Shown in pieces: positions 20,160-29,440 of a stretch of DNA of 64,000 bases; the stretch's first letter is position 1, and each line of letters starts with the position of its first letter. Position numbers and translations under genes: made by a program. Source of the stretch: Escherichia fergusonii ATCC 35469 (GTDB taxonomy: Bacteria > Pseudomonadota > Gammaproteobacteria > Enterobacterales > Enterobacteriaceae); contig NC_011740.1 of assembly GCF_000026225.1 (NCBI RefSeq), forward strand, positions 3,162,001-3,226,000. The letters are read 5' to 3'. A model generated the notes under the pieces. It saw only the letters and a list, made by a program, of their open reading frames with translations, did no database searches and had not been told where the DNA came from.

Positions 20160-21845
20160 TTAGCCACTGAAAGAGCCCCAAACACGCAGTACCTCTGGTG
20201 ATTCACCACCGTGAATTAATGCCTTACTACCAACTTTAACAAGCAGTGGTGCAGGGATTGAACGACCACACACCAAAGCTTCACCGGTTGATAAACTCGG
20301 GAGTTCCTCCAGATCAGCTTTGCTCACCATATCTGATGCTTTAGCTATAAATCGTTGATCGTCTGGGTTCTTTAAGCGCATCGTAATTAGCGTATTGCAC
20401 TGAGAGGTCACATCTGAATCTAATTTCGATGGACGCTGGCTCACAATGCCAAATCCAACACCAAATTTACGACCTTCACCGGCGATCTTTTTAATAATGC
20501 GGTGACTGACTGCGTTGCCGCCGGCCGGGGCAAAATTATGGCCCTCTTCGTAAATGATAAAGCATGGGCGCAGCGGGTCCGTTTTGCTCGAGGCTGCTTT
20601 TAATATTTCACTAGATAACAGTGCACAAATGACTTGCTTAGCGGTATCACTCAAACCTTGTAAGTCAACAACAACTAAACGCCCCTGTTGATTGCTCGGG
20701 CGGCCCACCATTTTGTAAATATCAGTTGGCTCAGCCATTGTTGCGCTGTAAAAACTTTTAGCTTCATTAAGCACGCGTGAAAGCTTCATCGAGGCGACGG
20801 CGGCACTACGGCCTGATAACGCCTTCGCCTCAGCTTCAGAAAGGTCGTCCCACTCTTTTAACTCTTCAATACCATCACCTAATAAGAAGCGTAGGCGGTT
20901 AATATCTCGTGGCTCAGTCTTATCTGCAGAGCGCCAATAACGAATTGCAACATCGAGTACTCGTTGCTGCGGTTCCGTTAAGCCAGGTAATATTTCAGCA
21001 ATATCGTCCATTTCAAAATGGTCAAACTGAAGCGCTAATGGCGTATTCTTACTGGCGTATTTATGTTTAAAAGATTCGTGCTGCGGCGAGTAAACCTGAA
21101 TACCTGCACCGGCGGTCTGCAGCTTTTCAAAGGTCTGTTTTATCAGTGGCAGTGCTTCTTGATCACGCTTATCGTCAGTGGCTTCTAAGAGGCTTGAGAA
21201 TTGCAGATTACCGCCAGCGAGGGCTTTACCGTATTCACCATGTGGGTCAAATACTACTACCGTACCGTTATTAACCGCAACTAAACGCTCAATAATGCGG
21301 CCAACTGTATAAGACTTACCTGAACCCGTCATTGCCAGAACAGCCAAATGCTCAGTGACCAACTTGTTCACGTCAATAAAAACAGGAACTGTATTCTCAC
21401 CTTTGTCGTAGCCTACTAAGTTACCCAAGTGCAAACTGGAGTGTTCATTAAATTCGTAAAAATCACTCAAAAACTGAAAATCGACGGTTTCAACAGCGGT
21501 ACCCGGGTTAAGCGGGCGACGTGGAATTTTGATTTGACGAGTAACAGGATCGCGGTAACCAACCAGCTCGACCTGAGCAAACATATTCTCACCAGTTACA
21601 TTCGCACCGGGCAAAAGTTCAAGCTCGGTTACACCATCGCCAAAGCCGGCGTTATAGAGCATATTAGTACGGCTTATCTTGGTCACTCGCCCCAGTACGG
21701 CGACTTGCCCCTCATCTTTGCGTTCCTGGTGCATAATGCGTACAAACTCACCACGGCGTACTGAAAACGAGTCTTGCACAACCATAGTTAACTGACTGGC
21801 ATCACCAGTGTTACCGACTAATTTACCTAAAACTTTATAAGCCAT
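20160..21845 (-). CDS. HerA-like hexameric ATPase / DNA translocase
   Basis: A 561-residue HerA/FtsK-superfamily ATPase. An N-terminal beta-barrel (HAS-barrel-like, about residues 1-120) precedes Walker A MTGSGKSYT (172-180), DPHGEYG after it, and Walker B FIIYEEGHNFAP near 430, with the Glu pair and the late SQRPSKLDSDV sensor typical of HerA. HerA hexamers pump DNA and work with the NurA nuclease, and the upstream gene is NurA-like and overlaps by 11 bases. In bacterial defence HerA proteins pair with nucleases or SIR2 effectors. Here it is most likely the DNA motor of the island's effector complex. Confidence 0.9.
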   Translation of the reverse strand: MAYKVLGKLVGNTGDASQLTMVVQDSFSVRRGEFVRIMHQERKDEGQVAVLGRVTKISRTNMLYNAGFGDGVTELELLPGANVTGENMFAQVELVGYRDPVTRQIKIPRRPLNPGTAVETVDFQFLSDFYEFNEHSSLHLGNLVGYDKGENTVPVFIDVNKLVTEHLAVLAMTGSGKSYTVGRIIERLVAVNNGTVVVFDPHGEYGKALAGGNLQFSSLLEATDDKRDQEALPLIKQTFEKLQTAGAGIQVYSPQHESFKHKYASKNTPLALQFDHFEMDDIAEILPGLTEPQQRVLDVAIRYWRSADKTEPRDINRLRFLLGDGIEELKEWDDLSEAEAKALSGRSAAVASMKLSRVLNEAKSFYSATMAEPTDIYKMVGRPSNQQGRLVVVDLQGLSDTAKQVICALLSSEILKAASSKTDPLRPCFIIYEEGHNFAPAGGNAVSHRIIKKIAGEGRKFGVGFGIVSQRPSKLDSDVTSQCNTLITMRLKNPDDQRFIAKASDMVSKADLEELPSLSTGEALVCGRSIPAPLLVKVGSKALIHGGESPEVLRVWGSFSG

Positions 21846-22992
21846 TATTCAATCCCTCATCGAGGCCTGCCAACCACCCTGCCTCAATATCATTATTCTT
21901 TAGTGCCTGGTGTAAACCCTGGCGATAAAACGTAGCAAATTTAGGTAAAATACCAAGCTGTTGATAACCAAGTAATTGTGGCAACGGCATTGCATTACCT
22001 TTGTTTTGCATATCCAGCACCATCAGGCGAGAGGCAACTAAATCGAGATCAGCACTTTTCCATTCTGGTTCGTCACCCGCTAATTGCACCATTTTTATCT
22101 GTCCACCTCGGGCACTACGGAAGTGAAAACCAATTAGACCTTGCTTAGCTTCAATATTGGGTTCAATGCGCTTTTCTTGTTCAGACAAACGAAATGCGAT
22201 GGTGCGCGAATAGTTGCCTAAAATGCCATTGATAAATCGCAAATCCCCCACGCCAACCAAACTTTCATCCAGTCCTTCCAGATTTTGCATCAACTCTTTA
22301 GAAAACCCATCAGATGCTAAAATTTGTTTGCGGCCTTGTTCGGTACGTAAATCTTGTTTGGCGATACTTACAATGGCACTAAAGCGCTCAGCCAAAATGC
22401 TCGCAAGTACTACACCATTTTGATTCCAGGGAAAAATTCTGGAGCGATGGTTTTGCCAAAAAGTTTCTATCACTTGTCTGGTTTTTTCGTACTCTTGTTT
22501 ATGACGGACATTTCGCTCCAGCGGAGCCATATCCCGTGCTAAAAACAACGGCGTATCCAGCAAAATTAAATCGCCAGGCTCATAACTTAAAAGTTTTTTC
22601 TCAACTAACTGATAAGCCTGACGAATTTCAATTAAATCAAGCCGTTTACGCTGAGCTTCAAAATCAATATCATCCAGTTCTGATATCGAGTCGCTACCCA
22701 CCGTGCTGACTTTATTGTCATCTATTAACAAATCTGTGCGCACTGCTGCACTGGCATAAATAAAACCACCCAATACCTTGTCTAAGCACGATTTAGTCGC
22801 AATACCGGCTACGCGTAAATTAACAATTGTGGGCTTGGGGACCGCTTTCACTAAGCCAGCATCACGGAACAGCGGCGCCACTTGCTCAATATCACGGACC
22901 TGTTTAAGCAAGCGTCCTGCACTTCCCGGTAAGCGAAGCTGGCTATCGATGGCGAGCGATTGCGCTAAATTCATCGTTTTGTTCTCATTCAT
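21835..22992 (-). CDS. NurA-domain protein, catalytic motif degenerate
   Basis: A 385-residue protein that I assign to the NurA family from its partner (HerA, overlapping by 11 bases) and from the family-like layout: a first strand and 'GGFIYASAAV' near residue 75-85, then DLILLDTPLFL near 155-165 with an Asp, and a C-terminal region rich in helices. The usual first motif with Asp (VDGS-like) reads RVAGIATKS here, so the first catalytic Asp appears to be lost, and I cannot find the C-terminal His. It may be an inactive or altered nuclease that loads or regulates the HerA ring. The assignment is moderate. Confidence 0.65.
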   Translation of the reverse strand: MNENKTMNLAQSLAIDSQLRLPGSAGRLLKQVRDIEQVAPLFRDAGLVKAVPKPTIVNLRVAGIATKSCLDKVLGGFIYASAAVRTDLLIDDNKVSTVGSDSISELDDIDFEAQRKRLDLIEIRQAYQLVEKKLLSYEPGDLILLDTPLFLARDMAPLERNVRHKQEYEKTRQVIETFWQNHRSRIFPWNQNGVVLASILAERFSAIVSIAKQDLRTEQGRKQILASDGFSKELMQNLEGLDESLVGVGDLRFINGILGNYSRTIAFRLSEQEKRIEPNIEAKQGLIGFHFRSARGGQIKMVQLAGDEPEWKSADLDLVASRLMVLDMQNKGNAMPLPQLLGYQQLGILPKFATFYRQGLHQALKNNDIEAGWLAGLDEGLNNGL

Positions 22993-22994
22993 GC

Positions 22995-23846
22995 TTATAG
23001 CATTCCTGTGTGTAGCTGCTCGCTAAGTAATGGGGCATAAGCCCAATATTGCGAGGTTTGTAGGCATGTTTTACCTGTAGTTGTTATGCCCGCGTCGTCG
23101 ATAAAATCGTGCTGCCGCAACATCTCACCCCGCTTGACAATATCAAGGCTATTAACATCAAACATCAGCTTAACCGCATTATGCTCAGACAACGCTTGTA
23201 AGCTCATGCCACCGCCAGCGTAGAGTAATAGCAATACAACCAGATCGTGCTTATCTGGCGTGTAGTCAGTCGATGGCGCTTTAGGTTCGATTATTCGTTC
23301 AGCAATGCCTGCATGGTCCACAAACCAATTCAACCAGCTCACCAGGAGCTCACTATGATCGAGTAAAGTCAGCGACCACAAAGGTAACGTGGTAAAAGCT
23401 AATAGCCCACTGTTGCTGTGTTTTCGTATGTAGCGGGTATGCACTACATCACCGGCCTGGTGTTGGTGGCGATCTGCACTGCCAGTAAAGCCAGCAATAG
23501 CCTGGTCTGTTTCACTGGCTAGCAAAGCGGTTAGCTCCGGTTCCTGCACCCTCAAGATAGCTGGTACTAACTGCCAATCCAGTGGGGAGGGCAATTGCGC
23601 TAATAAGGTAAATTGTTCAGCTTTCAGGTTTATTACCAAAGCGGCACAACCTGCCTGCATAGCCCAGTGATACAGGTGCTGCATAGTATTAGCGTCAGTC
23701 AACTCTTCTGCTTGCACTATTAACAAACCACTGGCTGGCGGCGAGCTAATCCAATCCTTCGTTAAGGGAGTAGCCCCCGCAACAGTTTGCAAAAAACGGC
23801 CTTTACGATTACTGGCCAGTGCCGCAGATAAATAAAGACTCATCGC
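22995..23846 (-). CDS. 283-residue defence operon protein, unknown
   Basis: The start is set at the ATG at 23846 (MSLYLSAALASNRKG): GAGGTGA lies just upstream and this is eight bases after the stop of the large ATPase gene. No recognised motif. The N-terminal half (ASGLLIVQAEELTDANTM, ...CAALVINLKAEQF) alternates strands and helices; the C-terminal third (about 210-280) has a winged-helix-like pattern with TTTGKTCLQTSQYW. It ends two bases before the NurA-like gene. It could be an adaptor between the ATPase and the HerA/NurA pair; this is inference from position only. Confidence 0.7.
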   Translation of the reverse strand, partial: AMSLYLSAALASNRKGRFLQTVAGATPLTKDWISSPPASGLLIVQAEELTDANTMQHLYHWAMQAGCAALVINLKAEQFTLLAQLPSPLDWQLVPAILRVQEPELTALLASETDQAIAGFTGSADRHQHQAGDVVHTRYIRKHSNSGLLAFTTLPLWSLTLLDHSELLVSWLNWFVDHAGIAERIIEPKAPSTDYTPDKHDLVVLLLLYAGGGMSLQALSEHNAVKLMFDVNSLDIVKRGEMLRQHDFIDDAGITTTGKTCLQTSQYWAYAPLLSEQLHTGML

Positions 23847-23853
23847 GTCACCT

Positions 23854-26800
23854 CTATAAACCAGTGGCAAAGGTAAGGCGCATTTTTAGAATACCTTTGT
23901 CTACAAGTCCTTTCTGTTGCTCAGGTGTTAACACGGGTTCCTGATTTTGGCTCAAAGCCTGATAAATCGGTTGCCAATCCGCCAGTGTTAAGCCTGTATT
24001 TTTTAATATCTGCTCACCTTGACTCTGCCATTTGGCCTGGGTGCTTTCACACACCTGTTGAAGTTCTCTGACACCCAAATTGCTCACATCCTCCAGAGTC
24101 AACGCTGCTGGTTCCGCTTGCTTTTGAGAAGCCAATAGCGGTTTTAATAACGGCAGCCAGCTGTTTACCTGCGCGATGGAGTTGCGTCTTACTTGGTTTA
24201 GACGCTCTTCAATTTTAAGTAGCTGGCCTTGAATCGGTGTAAGTTGACCGCGTGCCGGTTTTAAAAGCTCTTCTGGTAAATCCCGTAACGATGAAAACTG
24301 CCCATTGCGCAAACTGTTTTGCATACTTTGACGCTTGCTCTCGGCATCGTTGGGGAGATCGGCAGTAGCATCTTCAATGAGCTGTAATTTCATTACCAGT
24401 TTTGGTAGCTCTGCAATGTCATCGGTGAACTGATACTCAGCCGTGGCGCTACTAAGCCATTCTTGCAGTTGTTGTGCACGTAGTTTTTGCTCTGTGAGGT
24501 TATTAACCAGCTTACTAAATCGTTCTTTGCAGTTGCGGTAGCTGGACAAAATATGCCCCTGAATCTCCGCTATCGGCAACTGTTGATCATTGTGCAGGTT
24601 TAAACCCACTTCTTGCGCTAAGGCTGAAAGCTTGTCATGCGCTCTACCTAAATCGAGTTTACGCAGGTAATGCAGTAAGGTATCGCTGTCTGCTTGCTGC
24701 TCTTTTCGGCCAGTGGCACTGCTGGTATCGTCTTTTAACGCTCCATCTAAAATATGACCTATAGTGCGCAGCGTGTTGGTGTACAGACGTTTCGGGAAAT
24801 TCGTCAGCGGGGCACACTCTGTTTCAACATCTATGATTAAATCAGCGAGTCGGTTGTTGATACGCTCAGCGCTGCGCTCAACAAACTCGGCAAATAAACA
24901 GGCCTGTTCAATCCGTTGATAAAGCGAGGTCGTTTTGTCTTCTAAGCTGAGAATATGAGCATCTTTTAGCATAGGCCTGGAACTATTAAGCGGTTTAACC
25001 TTTGCTACCAGTTCCAGCACTTCAGCACGTTTGTGGATAAGCCCAGCCAGTACTTGCGTGTCATTGGCCTCGGCCATATCAGCCAGTTGTTCTTCTTGCT
25101 GTTTGAGCACGTTAAATAGTGATTGTGCTTTTTCCAACTGCTCTTTAGCTTCTACGGTGACAAACCCCAGCTTATTTTTACCCAGTGGCGCGAACATTTC
25201 ATTAATGCGTGCATAACCATACACGCGGCTCATGACTTCCACATTGGCTGCGTAGCTGCCCATATCGTTACCGCGGAACCAGTTTTGCGCTTCTCTAATG
25301 GCATTTTCTAAGCGGGAGCGCGGGTAGTGCTCCCAAATTGCCTGTTTTTCTGTTGGATTGGTTAAAGTGAGTAAGTTCAGCTCTCCACACCACCACATCC
25401 AGTCATTAAACACGCCTTTGGCAGTAATACTCGTTTCAGCCACATAGGCGAAATAAAACTGCTGCTTAAAGCCTTCGAATTGCCACTTGTGCTTTTTATT
25501 AGGATGAGCAATACGGGCTAAAAATAATGGGATCTGCGCCTGGCTTCGCTGCACATTATTAAGTTCAGTAAATAGCCCGGCATGTTCATCGGCCGTGTAG
25601 CCTTTGGCAATATAGCTGCCCGGCACCTTAAGCTTATCCAACAAGCTGCTCAGCTCATTCACTGGCACGCCGTGTTGCTGCTGTAAATCGAGAATGCCAT
25701 TTAACTCAGGGTGAGCAATGGCCAGCTGATACCAGCCTTTAAACAACAGGTCTCGGTCATTCGATGATAATTTACCATCTACCTTTAACGGCCAGGCAAT
25801 TAAACCGCGCTGCTGCAAACGCTGGCGCCACTTGTGAATGGCGTCCGTGGCAAAGGTTGTCAAGGCATGCAGCTTGTTTTTGAATTTCGCGGTAAAGCTG
25901 TCGGCAGTTAAATTCACGCCGTGCAACTGACATGCTGCCAAACTTAAGCCAATACGCTCTAACTGGTCTGCTTCGCTTGGGTTGACATAATGCAGCAGTA
26001 TCGCATCACGCAACTCATTTCTTTCATCCAGTCGGCTGTATTGCTCCATGAGATGTGCAGAAGCAGTTAACGCTAATACTGGCGTGCGACCATTTTGGTG
26101 GCTGTGGTTTGCCGCAAAGGTGTGAAGATTGTTCAGCTCAATTAGGTTGCTGACCCAGGCAAACAAGGCTTTACCTTCTGGGTGAAGCTTAAATCCATCC
26201 AGGGTAAGTAAACCACCCTGGCGGCCACGGGGCTCGGTTAAAATGGCCAAAGGTGCATCGTCGCTGCCCGCTTTATTACTCAGTAAGTTTTCATCATAGG
26301 TCCAGTTGTTATCCAGTAATCTCACAAAACCCGTTACACGAGCTAATAGCTTGATGAGCGGCTTCTGGCTACTTTGTTTGCTAAGTTCACTCATTGCCTG
26401 TTCATGAGCGTCGCCCATGGCGGGATCTTTAAAAATCAGTGAGTTCTGCTGGGCACTGCGATAGCGCAAATCCAGGCGCAGTAACATCGCCACACTGGGG
26501 CCAATATGCGTTGCTTCGCTGGCGTCCAGTTCGGTAGTTTCACCCACTAGCTTGTGCCATAAGGCATCGGCAGCGAATTCAATCGCTGGGTGGTCATACA
26601 GCAAGCTGAGTAAGTATTTAAACTCACCTTTTGACAGAGGCAGTAATACTGCGCCTTTATCACCACTTGCGGCTTGTTCTTTAATCGAAAAAGTACGCAG
26701 GTTATCCAGCAAAGTGTCTAAGTTCAGCGCTTGATCTACTGCAGGGTAGTACCATTCATCTTTATCGCGGCGGAATTTGGCTTGCTCCAGGGCTTGTCGG

Positions 26801-28140
26801 CACTGTAGGCGGTCAATGCTTAGTTTGCGGTAATGAGCGGCTATGGGTTCCAGATCTTCGTTTTTCAGCGCCAGCAATTCAGTTGCATGGCTCACTTCAG
26901 TTAAGCGCACGGGTAATTGGCCGTATAGCAAAGTACGGCATTCGGTCAATAGTGCCTGGTCGCGGGTTTGAATGCCTTCTATCGCACCTTTATCCAGCAC
27001 ATGCCTGGCCACGCGGCCAGAGCCTGCCAGCACAGCTTCAAATAAATCGCCCACATCCTTGATACTGCGGCCTGCTTGTTGGTATTGGCTCAGCACTGCA
27101 TCCACATTAGCCATGACCACGTTAAACCAACCGAAGTTGGCACCACTCATGGCGTATGCAGCTTCCACTAAACCAGCAGGGTAATTAAAACCCAGTTTGC
27201 CGTCTTTTAAGAGGCTTGCCACATAGTCTGATACATCGGCAAAGGCATTATGCTCAAGTTCTACTAACTCAAAGCGGCGTGCGACAGATTGAATTTCGCG
27301 CAATTGCTGGCCAAGCAGTGGTGAACACAGCGCCACATAGCGCAACCATGGAAGTTTACGCCGAGGGTCTTCCTCTTTAATTGCTTTACCAATCAGGCGA
27401 ATGGCCTGGCCATCGAGGCGTTTATCTTGTTCATCTTCCAGGCCAAAGGTGGCGGCTTCTGCAACGGTTTCCAGCTCATCCAGCACCACCAACATATACT
27501 GCACGCCAAAACTCTTTAATACTTTATAGGCGGCTTGCACCAAACTGACTACCAGCGTTTGGTCAGTATAGAGGTCTTCTTCGCTGTGGTTGGCGTTCAG
27601 CTGTAAGGCGTCTGCTAACAGTTCAGATTTAAAGCCAAATGGCATTAAGCGTTCATAGGCTTGTTTGGCAATTTCACTTTGAATCGATCCATCAAAGGTT
27701 TGGGTGGCCAGTGGTAATAGCGCCTGATATAAACCAAAAGCAAACCAGTTATCCGAGTTTTGATAATCTGATGCCACTTGCGAGTAGCGAATGTAGAGCG
27801 CCAGGTATTTGTCTTGCGTGTCGCGATTAAACAGCTGCTTATCGTGCAGTTGGCCTTGTTCGTCGCGGACAAACCAGCCCCTGGAGCAGTCGTTAATTTG
27901 TGCGACCAATTCATGGCCTAAACGTGATTTACCCCGACCCCATTCGGCTTCGACGGCAAACACATGGGCAAAGCGATCATCGTCGTGATCCACCGTATGC
28001 AAAAAGGTTTGAAAGCGTTTAAAAAAGCGGCTCTGGCCCACTAACGGGTCGCGAGGTGGATAATCTGATACACCCGTCGCCGCCCAGCGATGTTGTTTTG
28101 CCAGGCTATCAACCATCTGTTCGTTTAATTCAAAACTCAT
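23854..28140 (-). CDS. 1428-residue P-loop ATPase, core of defence operon
   Basis: A very large STAND/AAA-like ATPase. Walker A is AEWGRGKSRL (about 65-74) and Walker B is YMLVVLDELETV (about 212-222). After the ATPase part there are about 1000 residues, mostly helical, including long coiled-coil-like stretches in the last third (for example around 1060-1110 and 1240-1330). Size and plan recall BrxC/PglY of BREX and DndF/DptF-like ATPases, but I cannot assign it to those families by eye. Its ATG overlaps the preceding gene by 4 bases. As the largest subunit between the methylase genes and the HerA/kinase genes it is the natural scaffold or DNA-sensing ATPase. Confidence 0.85.
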   Translation of the reverse strand: MSFELNEQMVDSLAKQHRWAATGVSDYPPRDPLVGQSRFFKRFQTFLHTVDHDDDRFAHVFAVEAEWGRGKSRLGHELVAQINDCSRGWFVRDEQGQLHDKQLFNRDTQDKYLALYIRYSQVASDYQNSDNWFAFGLYQALLPLATQTFDGSIQSEIAKQAYERLMPFGFKSELLADALQLNANHSEEDLYTDQTLVVSLVQAAYKVLKSFGVQYMLVVLDELETVAEAATFGLEDEQDKRLDGQAIRLIGKAIKEEDPRRKLPWLRYVALCSPLLGQQLREIQSVARRFELVELEHNAFADVSDYVASLLKDGKLGFNYPAGLVEAAYAMSGANFGWFNVVMANVDAVLSQYQQAGRSIKDVGDLFEAVLAGSGRVARHVLDKGAIEGIQTRDQALLTECRTLLYGQLPVRLTEVSHATELLALKNEDLEPIAAHYRKLSIDRLQCRQALEQAKFRRDKDEWYYPAVDQALNLDTLLDNLRTFSIKEQAASGDKGAVLLPLSKGEFKYLLSLLYDHPAIEFAADALWHKLVGETTELDASEATHIGPSVAMLLRLDLRYRSAQQNSLIFKDPAMGDAHEQAMSELSKQSSQKPLIKLLARVTGFVRLLDNNWTYDENLLSNKAGSDDAPLAILTEPRGRQGGLLTLDGFKLHPEGKALFAWVSNLIELNNLHTFAANHSHQNGRTPVLALTASAHLMEQYSRLDERNELRDAILLHYVNPSEADQLERIGLSLAACQLHGVNLTADSFTAKFKNKLHALTTFATDAIHKWRQRLQQRGLIAWPLKVDGKLSSNDRDLLFKGWYQLAIAHPELNGILDLQQQHGVPVNELSSLLDKLKVPGSYIAKGYTADEHAGLFTELNNVQRSQAQIPLFLARIAHPNKKHKWQFEGFKQQFYFAYVAETSITAKGVFNDWMWWCGELNLLTLTNPTEKQAIWEHYPRSRLENAIREAQNWFRGNDMGSYAANVEVMSRVYGYARINEMFAPLGKNKLGFVTVEAKEQLEKAQSLFNVLKQQEEQLADMAEANDTQVLAGLIHKRAEVLELVAKVKPLNSSRPMLKDAHILSLEDKTTSLYQRIEQACLFAEFVERSAERINNRLADLIIDVETECAPLTNFPKRLYTNTLRTIGHILDGALKDDTSSATGRKEQQADSDTLLHYLRKLDLGRAHDKLSALAQEVGLNLHNDQQLPIAEIQGHILSSYRNCKERFSKLVNNLTEQKLRAQQLQEWLSSATAEYQFTDDIAELPKLVMKLQLIEDATADLPNDAESKRQSMQNSLRNGQFSSLRDLPEELLKPARGQLTPIQGQLLKIEERLNQVRRNSIAQVNSWLPLLKPLLASQKQAEPAALTLEDVSNLGVRELQQVCESTQAKWQSQGEQILKNTGLTLADWQPIYQALSQNQEPVLTPEQQKGLVDKGILKMRLTFATGL

Positions 28141-29438
28141 AACGACGATCCTTGAAGGTTTATTCTATTGGCGGCGCGTTTTTTATTGGCATAGCAGTTT
28201 TGCGCCAGTTGCTTAATGGCCCGTTGTAACGTTTGGCTTTTGTAGCCAAATAGTGGTGCTAACGGCAGGCTATAACAGGCATCGCTGAAGCTTGTATGAA
28301 TTCGATATTGGCCGGACTCACCACGACCCGCCTCGGTAAATTGCCAGATTTTTTTTGCCAACAATTCGGCAATGAATGAGCTCAGGACGTGGTTTAGGCG
28401 GTTGATGCTTTCCGTGTTCACATCGAGTGCTGGATAGAGGGGGATATTGAGCTCACCGAGCAGAAGCACAAGAAACTCGGCCAAACTACCCAGACTAACC
28501 TCATCACCTTCAATGCCTTGTACCGCCACATTTATTTGACCGGGGGCAAAGGCATTTTGCCCGGCAGGTAAGGTGAGCAACAAACCGCCACGTTGCTCGG
28601 CAGCCCAGGCATCTTGCACAAAGACAATGAGACTGAGTAAAAATAACCAGGGCTGTTGGGCGAATAGCTTGGTAAGCGGCACGTTGTCATGACCCGAGCG
28701 GGACACCAATAACCAATCGGCATTAGGTTTCAGGTCATGTTCATTAAGCAATGTATTGGGGAGTGCTAACAACCGCCCACTACACCAGTTATTTGTCAGT
28801 TGTTTTGCGGTGACATCCACCGCTTGTATAGGTGCCGGTGGTTCATTTTGTTCGCTCACGGTAAACAAGGTATGGCTGGTGCGCAAAATACGGCATAGAG
28901 CGGGAATGGCTGCATTGTCGTTTAGGCTATGACCGAGTAAATCCCGTTCGGTTTGCGCCAATGGGCTTGCAATGATTTGTGGTGAGAAGTCTGCGTTTTC
29001 CAACTTGGCTAAGACCCATTCACTGGCATTGCCCAGTTGCTGAATGAGTTTAACCAATACCATTGGGTCACTCATCGCGCCAGCTTCCTGGCAGCGAGCG
29101 GCGGCTAAATTTATCCAATGTTGGCGAACATCTGGGTTTAAGCCCAACAACGCTAATTGCCATTCACCTGACTGGCTTAAATCACTAAAGGCATCAAGCA
29201 ATGGTGCAGTGAGGCTAAAGGCGCTAACGATATCCGTTTCAGCGTCGTTCTTTTTCGGCTGTATTATTGGTTGTAGCAGTGATCTAAAGGCAGGCACAGC
29301 CGCCAGTAACAACGCTGCTTTACTGGCGATTAAACCGCCTTGCCGCCAAAGCTGCAGGCAGAGGTCAAGTGCCACTTCGCTATTTACGGGGTCGTTATTT
29401 TGCCTGGTTGTAATGCTGTCCATGCCCCTTGTCTCCAT
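28137..29438 (-). CDS. 433-residue defence operon protein, unknown
   Basis: No recognised domain. It is helical, with moderately conserved-looking hydrophobic segments but no clear membrane span (LAEFLVLLLGELNIPLYPA is the most hydrophobic). The ATG at 29438 follows the HsdS stop by two bases; a second ATG at 29423 (MDSITTRQ) is also possible. Its stop overlaps the large ATPase start by 4 bases, so the two are coupled and probably assemble together. Confidence 0.7.
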   Translation of the reverse strand: METRGMDSITTRQNNDPVNSEVALDLCLQLWRQGGLIASKAALLLAAVPAFRSLLQPIIQPKKNDAETDIVSAFSLTAPLLDAFSDLSQSGEWQLALLGLNPDVRQHWINLAAARCQEAGAMSDPMVLVKLIQQLGNASEWVLAKLENADFSPQIIASPLAQTERDLLGHSLNDNAAIPALCRILRTSHTLFTVSEQNEPPAPIQAVDVTAKQLTNNWCSGRLLALPNTLLNEHDLKPNADWLLVSRSGHDNVPLTKLFAQQPWLFLLSLIVFVQDAWAAEQRGGLLLTLPAGQNAFAPGQINVAVQGIEGDEVSLGSLAEFLVLLLGELNIPLYPALDVNTESINRLNHVLSSFIAELLAKKIWQFTEAGRGESGQYRIHTSFSDACYSLPLAPLFGYKSQTLQRAIKQLAQNCYANKKRAANRINLQGSSL

Positions 29439-29440
29439 CT

